A stretch of DNA of 53,114 nt from CAYRGC01 sp964601225. GTDB lineage: Bacteria; Patescibacteriota; Gracilibacteria; Peribacterales; Peribacteraceae. Location of the stretch: contig CAZRMM010000010.1 of NCBI GenBank assembly GCA_964601225.1, positions 1 through 53,114 of the forward strand, given 5' to 3'. Shown here piece by piece: positions 49,343 through 53,114 of the stretch (within the stretch, counting starts at the first letter, position 1; each line of letters starts with the position of its first letter). Position numbers and translations under genes: made by a program. The notes below the pieces were generated by a model. That model did no database searches and was not told the DNA's origin. It saw nothing but the letters and a program-made list of their open reading frames with translations.

Positions 49343-49447
49343 AGTGGAGTGACCGGACATGCGAAAACTGTACTACGGAAAAGAGAGAAATTCACGACAG
49401 AAAACCCCGGTTGCGGCAAAGGCGCCCTCGGGCGAAAATGATCTCCA

Positions 49448-50440
49448 ATGTTTCAACGACGCAACCACATCGACCCATTCGTGCATTGCCTTCCTCCGAA
49501 GCCTTACAGGGCTTTTCCGGAGTACGGCGATCCACCTATGCCGCTGGAGCATTTTTTGCAGCGCATGATCGCAGAATCGAACGCGCAGCATTGGACCGCC
49601 GCTTACGAAGCGTGTCGCGCGGGGCTCCTCCTCTCCGGAAAATTCCGCGGCTGGACCGACGACGACATCATGCGAGCGGTACGGAAAGCCTTCCCCGACG
49701 CGAACGGGGGGCGACGACGTTTGCCCGATCTTCTGGCAGATCTCCCGAGTGACGCGCCTCAGGGTGAAAATGACAGTCATCCTGCTCTTGAAAGAGAATC
49801 GGAAAAGGAAAACCAAAGGACCATTCTTCTCCTTGAAGCTATGGACGCTGTCCGCACGGCGATGAAGAACGTCGTCGGTACATCCTTCGATGAAGCGGAT
49901 GACACTCAGATCCTCGTCAATGCCGGAGTGGAAGCACTCGCCGCATTCATGAATCGACTCGAACAGGAAACGCCCGATCTGATACGGGAACACGGCGAGG
50001 CGATCTCCCATGTTGCGACGCATCTGCAGGAAACCGCACGCATTCTCCTTGTCGAGCGCATCCATTGCGATGACGAAACGCCGACGCTCAGACGGATATC
50101 GCTCGGCCCCTCCACCCCCACTCCCATGCCTCAAAATCTCACCCCTCTCGCCGAAGGCCAGATGGAAGACGGAATGCGGTCGTTTTTACAAAAGCATATT
50201 CTCTCATATGAGAATCTCCCGCCACCTTCCGCCGAACTGATCAACGTGCAATGTCTTTTGCCGCTCACTCAGCTCTGGCGCTCCTGGTGCCAAAGCGATG
50301 CATCACGCGCCTACAGCATCGACCACGATCGCATGCGGGTGCTTTTCAACCGAGTCGTCCTACACATCGGCTATGAGGTGCAGTGGGACACCGAAGCCAA
50401 CGACTTCATGGTCAAAATTCCGCAGGAAAAACCGGAGTAA
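49448..50440 (+). CDS. Hypothetical protein
   Basis: 330-aa protein of no recognised family. Mostly polar and helical, with KFRGWTDDDIMRAVRKAFPDANG early, a charged linker (LERESEKENQR) and a C-terminal part EVQWDTEANDFMVKIPQEKPE. No signal peptide or membrane helix, so cytoplasmic. Start uncertain: ATG 49448 opens the frame; ATG 49538 (residue 31) is an alternative. Neither has a convincing box six or seven bases upstream. Convergent with rpsR, 16 bp apart. Confidence 0.55.
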   Translation: MFQRRNHIDPFVHCLPPKPYRAFPEYGDPPMPLEHFLQRMIAESNAQHWTAAYEACRAGLLLSGKFRGWTDDDIMRAVRKAFPDANGGRRRLPDLLADLPSDAPQGENDSHPALERESEKENQRTILLLEAMDAVRTAMKNVVGTSFDEADDTQILVNAGVEALAAFMNRLEQETPDLIREHGEAISHVATHLQETARILLVERIHCDDETPTLRRISLGPSTPTPMPQNLTPLAEGQMEDGMRSFLQKHILSYENLPPPSAELINVQCLLPLTQLWRSWCQSDASRAYSIDHDRMRVLFNRVVLHIGYEVQWDTEANDFMVKIPQEKPE

Positions 50441-50456
50441 ACCGACCAAGTTCCGA

Positions 50457-50699
50457 TCACTTGCGATACGCGATCATGCCCATGAAGCGGGCGCGCTCGA
50501 TGGCGTTGCGCAGCATCTTCTGGTGCTTGAGGCAGTTGCCCGTGTAGTACTTCTTGCGGATGTTGCCGAAGTAATCGATGAAGGGCTTCATCGCGGGATA
50601 GTCCTTGTAGTCGATGTATCTGGCGTTATGTTGGCAGAACGCGCACTTCTTCGACCGGGGATCCGGACGCCGCTGCTTTTGGTTCTTTTGGAAAGCCAT
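50457..50699 (-). CDS. rpsR: 30S ribosomal protein bS18
   Basis: 80-aa basic protein. KKCAFCQHNARYIDYKDYPAM, then KYYTGNCLKHQKMLRNAIERARFMGMIAY, match the bS18 pattern, with a CxxC and later C/H that could form a zinc site. It follows rpsF by 20 bp on the same strand, the conserved bS6-bS18 order, but without the single-strand-binding protein gene that often sits between them. Likely co-transcribed with rpsF. Confidence 0.95.
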   Translation of the reverse strand: MAFQKNQKQRRPDPRSKKCAFCQHNARYIDYKDYPAMKPFIDYFGNIRKKYYTGNCLKHQKMLRNAIERARFMGMIAYRK

Positions 50700-50719
50700 G
50701 GGAATCAGAGGTTAGAGGA

Positions 50720-51283
50720 TCAAATATTAGAGAGTGAGTCGTCGGAAATGAGCTTGTCCAACTTCTCAGTGAGAGCGCCCTCCTCAAGCTTCGGCTTGGC
50801 ACCGGGTTCCTTCTTCTCGCTCGCTGCCATCTTCGCCTTGCGCTGAGCCTTCTTGGCGACAGAAGCCTGGACGCGCTCCTCCGTCTCCCGACGACGGGTG
50901 TCCTCCACGCTCTCGCGCTCCTTGAGCCACTCTTCATACTTATCGGCAAACTGCACGACCACGTATCCCTTCGGGGGAATCACCATCATGTGACGAAGGA
51001 TGTTCTTATGAATGCGAAGGGCCTGATCGAGCTCCTTGAGCTTGGCAGGCTCCATCTCGACGTAGAGAACCATGTAGTTCCCCTCGGTTGCGCCCTTGAT
51101 CGGATACGCAAGGCCGCGGCGACCCCACTTATCTTTGGCGACCTGCTTTGCGCCGGCTTCGGCAAAGAGAGCATCGATCTCTTTTAAAAGAGTCGCCTCC
51201 TCTTTCTGCCCCATGGGGTAGGGATAGAGGATGCAGAACTCGTAGATGCGGACGTCCTCGGAGTACGGCGTGAGCGTTGGCAT
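50720..51283 (-). CDS. rpsF: 30S ribosomal protein bS6 with extended C-terminal tail
   Basis: 187-aa protein. Residues 14-110 are the bS6 fold: RIYEFCILYPYPMGQKE, KWGRRGLAYPIKGATEGNYMVLYVEM and ILRHMMVIPP. Residues about 125-187 form a charged tail (ETEERVQASVAKKAQRKAKM and beyond) not present in most bS6 proteins, which end near 95-135 residues. Start ATG 51283 agrees with the family; the longer frame is upstream noise. No clear promoter box at the usual distance. Confidence 0.92.
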   Translation of the reverse strand: MPTLTPYSEDVRIYEFCILYPYPMGQKEEATLLKEIDALFAEAGAKQVAKDKWGRRGLAYPIKGATEGNYMVLYVEMEPAKLKELDQALRIHKNILRHMMVIPPKGYVVVQFADKYEEWLKERESVEDTRRRETEERVQASVAKKAQRKAKMAASEKKEPGAKPKLEEGALTEKLDKLISDDSLSNI

Positions 51284-51465
51284 AGGACTTATGGGTAAAC
51301 CCGGTGGCGAATGCCAGCGGGAAGTCGCGCTACCCTGAGGCAGCGGATGGGGACTGTAGGCGAATCGACACGGTCCGGTCAATAGGGATTCCCTTCTCCG
51401 ATCCCCTTGTATCAGAGAGATTCGGACCTACAACCGCCGTCTGACCCCTCTGCTACAATTTTTCC

Positions 51466-51921
51466 ATGGCCCACCAGAACGAACACCTTCAATGGATCGC
51501 GCAGACCGAGAAGCTCGAAGGTCAGCTGCCTTCTCCCGAGGCGACGGCATCCAAGGACGTTCCGCAGATCGTGAACCTGGTCCGGCAGCAAATCGCCTCG
51601 GGCGAAGCACTCATTTCTCTCCTGCGGACATCGGAAGGGCAAGATACCATCCTGCCACCGGGCAGCGTCGCGCTGGACGCGCGGATGGCTGTAAACAAAA
51701 TCCAAGTGCTCCTTGAGCGGCTGACACAGAAAACGAAGGACTTTCCCGAGCAGGATCCCGACGCCGACGACGATGAACGAGGCGGCCCGCCGCTCAGTCC
51801 GGTTCCCGTCGGCGGACCCAAAACCGGCTCCCATGCCGCGGCGGCGGAAATACCGATCGAAGACGCCGACGAACAGATGACAGCGGGGGCTGACGAGGAA
51901 CTCGCCATGATTGGTTCCTAA
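51466..51921 (+). CDS. Hypothetical protein with acidic, proline-rich tail
   Basis: 151-aa protein of no recognised family. The first 90 residues are predicted helical (HLQWIAQTEKLEGQL; VPQIVNLVRQQIASGEALISLL; RMAVNKIQVLLERLTQK), the rest disordered and acidic (EQDPDADDDERGGPPLSP). No signal or membrane helix. ATG 51466 has a consensus-like TACAAT exactly six bases upstream, supporting a real gene and a leaderless transcript. It faces the rRNA operon in the same direction. Confidence 0.65.
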   Translation: MAHQNEHLQWIAQTEKLEGQLPSPEATASKDVPQIVNLVRQQIASGEALISLLRTSEGQDTILPPGSVALDARMAVNKIQVLLERLTQKTKDFPEQDPDADDDERGGPPLSPVPVGGPKTGSHAAAAEIPIEDADEQMTAGADEELAMIGS

Positions 51922-52340
51922 GGGAGAGTCGCCCGAGTGAAACGAAGCCCGTACGAAAATCGCACCGGATGCTTCTGCCTTTCTTGACGGAAAAGGGAAG
52001 GAACTCCACGATGCGCCCATGCCCACTCGCGATATGGAACGACTGGCGTCTCCTTCGGGAGAAGGACTGACGACGCGCGAAAGCGAATCGGTCGTGATGG
52101 GCAAGTGGCCCTATATCCTGGCGGTCTACACCGTGCTCGTCGGACCGATCCTGGATCGCCCGAACGTCAAGCCCGGGAATCATCTGCGAAACCAACCCGC
52201 TGCCGTTGAACCGAAAAAAGAGAATCCACGACCGGAGCATGTGCGCCGACCCTGATTCAGACCGGCCGCATTTGCACGATTGAAGATGCATCGCGAATTC
52301 CGGACTGCCCGGACTGAATACATTTTTTCGCAAATTCTCC

Positions 52341-52368
52341 TTGACCCTCGGCCGAGAGCGAGTAAGAT
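52341..52368 (+). promoter_or_regulatory. Candidate rRNA promoter P1
   Basis: TTGACC (52,341-52,346), 16-bp spacer, TAAGAT (52,363-52,368). An AT-rich patch (52,319-52,337) just upstream could act as an UP element. No start codon follows at 6-7 bases, which fits a non-coding transcript. It lies about 340 bp before the 16S gene. Confidence 0.5.
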
Positions 52369-52393
52369 TGCCCGGCTTTGCTTCTGTTATTAA

Positions 52394-52412
52394 CCCTGAG
52401 CTTGTCGAAGGG
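52394..52412. repeat. Short dispersed repeat CCCTGAGCTTGTCGAAGGG
   Basis: 19-nt imperfect palindrome (CCCT...AGGG ends) matching the copy at 49,326. This word type is a known frequent dispersed motif in many bacterial genomes. Confidence 0.75.
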
Positions 52413-52490
52413 CGCAACAGAGGCGGGGTTTCACGGCTCTCCGCGATGCACGTATGACACTCCGGAGACGCGCGGCCGCGAAAGGGCTTT

Positions 52491-52513
52491 GTCCCGAGCG
52501 GAGCGAGGGATCC
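52491..52513. repeat. Second short dispersed repeat type (CCCGAGCGGAGCGAGGGA)
   Basis: GC-rich imperfect palindrome, core CCCGAGCGGAGCGAGGGA, of a type I know as dispersed in many bacterial genomes. One copy in this window. Confidence 0.6.
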
Positions 52514-52638
52514 TTCACACCATCGCGTAGTAGAGAAGCAGAAACCATCTCCTCCGATTCGTCGGAGGACGCATGGAACTTTCACTGATATTCCCCCACC
52601 GGGGATATCGTGATCACCCAATATTCTTTGGAATTTTC

Positions 52639-52667
52639 TTGGTCGGTCACCCCAAGCAAAATAATGT
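52639..52667 (+). promoter_or_regulatory. Candidate rRNA promoter P2
   Basis: TTGGTC (52,639-52,644), 17-bp spacer, TAATGT (52,662-52,667). It predicts a start about 35-40 bp before the 16S gene. Confidence 0.45.
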
Positions 52668-52680
52668 GACCATTATCGAC

Positions 52681-52696
52681 AGCAACTTTTGTTGCT
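52681..52696 (+). other. Leader hairpin before 16S rRNA
   Basis: AGCAAC/GTTGCT stem with TTTT loop, just upstream of the mature 16S 5' end. It may take part in leader processing; no boxA was recognised with confidence. Confidence 0.4.
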
Positions 52697-52710
52697 TCGA
52701 TCGATTCTTC

Positions 52711-53114
<404 letters not shown>

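Larger units (their letters stand above)
51922..52710. other. Intergenic region before the rRNA operon
   Basis: About 790 bp without a gene I can support. It holds two candidate promoters, two dispersed short repeats and a leader hairpin listed separately. An open frame at 52,019-52,255 has a short hydrophobic stretch but no start signal or family similarity. Confidence 0.6.

Noticed and set aside
52019..52255. 78-codon open frame with a hydrophobic stretch upstream of the rRNA operon
   Set aside because: No promoter box at the usual distance, no family similarity, and polar proline-rich ends; not enough to call a gene.

Overview
The window is a GC-rich chromosomal scaffold segment, 53 kb with one 100-N gap, from what looks like a Candidate Phyla Radiation (Patescibacteria) bacterium, most likely Peregrinibacteria/Peribacteria. 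The lineage is an inference from three things. The 5' end of a 16S rRNA gene starts at about 52,711 and has a divergent leader-proximal sequence. The gene content is streamlined, with envelope glycosyltransferases, a VanW protein, a VirB2/TrbC-like small membrane protein and sparse metabolism. Translation signals are unusual. TGA is used as an ordinary stop, which excludes the UGA-recoded Gracilibacteria/Absconditabacteria.

Layout. 1-21,000 is a surface-polysaccharide region: a DegT aminotransferase, a cupin protein, about eleven glycosyltransferases or glycosyltransferase-like proteins, an NAD-dependent epimerase, GtrA and DUF2304 membrane proteins, divergent rmlA/rmlB for dTDP-sugar, a GDP-mannose-hydrolase-like Nudix enzyme and a 944-aa multi-spanning membrane protein. 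Several minus-strand genes overlap by 4 bp and form operons. 21,000-24,500 holds sufS-sufU, tRNA-Thr, an M50 membrane protease and bL28. 24,500-29,600 holds a membrane-anchored FAD oxidase, an operon of three envelope proteins (DUF4383, alpha/beta hydrolase, a conserved unknown) and a tandem repeat built around the 3' end of tRNA-Ser, broken by the assembly gap. 29,600-36,700 holds a GGQ release-factor-like rescue protein, YihY, pheT, a cobalamin adenosyltransferase, an SdhC-like mini-protein, bL34 and an M16 protease. 36,800-48,100 is rich in cell-wall functions: an L,D-transpeptidase, an S41 protease, VanW, FtsX and a large PBP1A-type enzyme with Ig-like tail, mixed with ndk, a DUF1858-HesB fusion, RNase H and RecO. 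48,100-53,114 holds YebC, bS18, bS6, hypotheticals and the start of an rRNA operon.

The most striking signal is in how genes start. Shine-Dalgarno sequences are almost absent. At 23 starts a TANNNT box lies exactly 6 or 7 nt before the start codon, which puts transcription start at the first base of the start codon. About eleven more have 8-10 nt. This suggests pervasive leaderless mRNAs. It was used here to correct many starts, and it points to one leaderless CTG start (L,D-transpeptidase, 36,800) under a near-consensus TTGACA/TAGAAT promoter. Genes inside operons lack the box and instead use ATGA/GTGA 4-bp overlaps or short gaps.

Other unusual features are a 130-bp tandem repeat carrying the tRNA-Ser 3' tail, low-complexity palindromes between genes and inside one glycosyltransferase gene, a run of nine A that breaks a hypothetical gene, and short dispersed repeats upstream of the rRNA operon. 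No CRISPR array, transposase or phage gene was seen.
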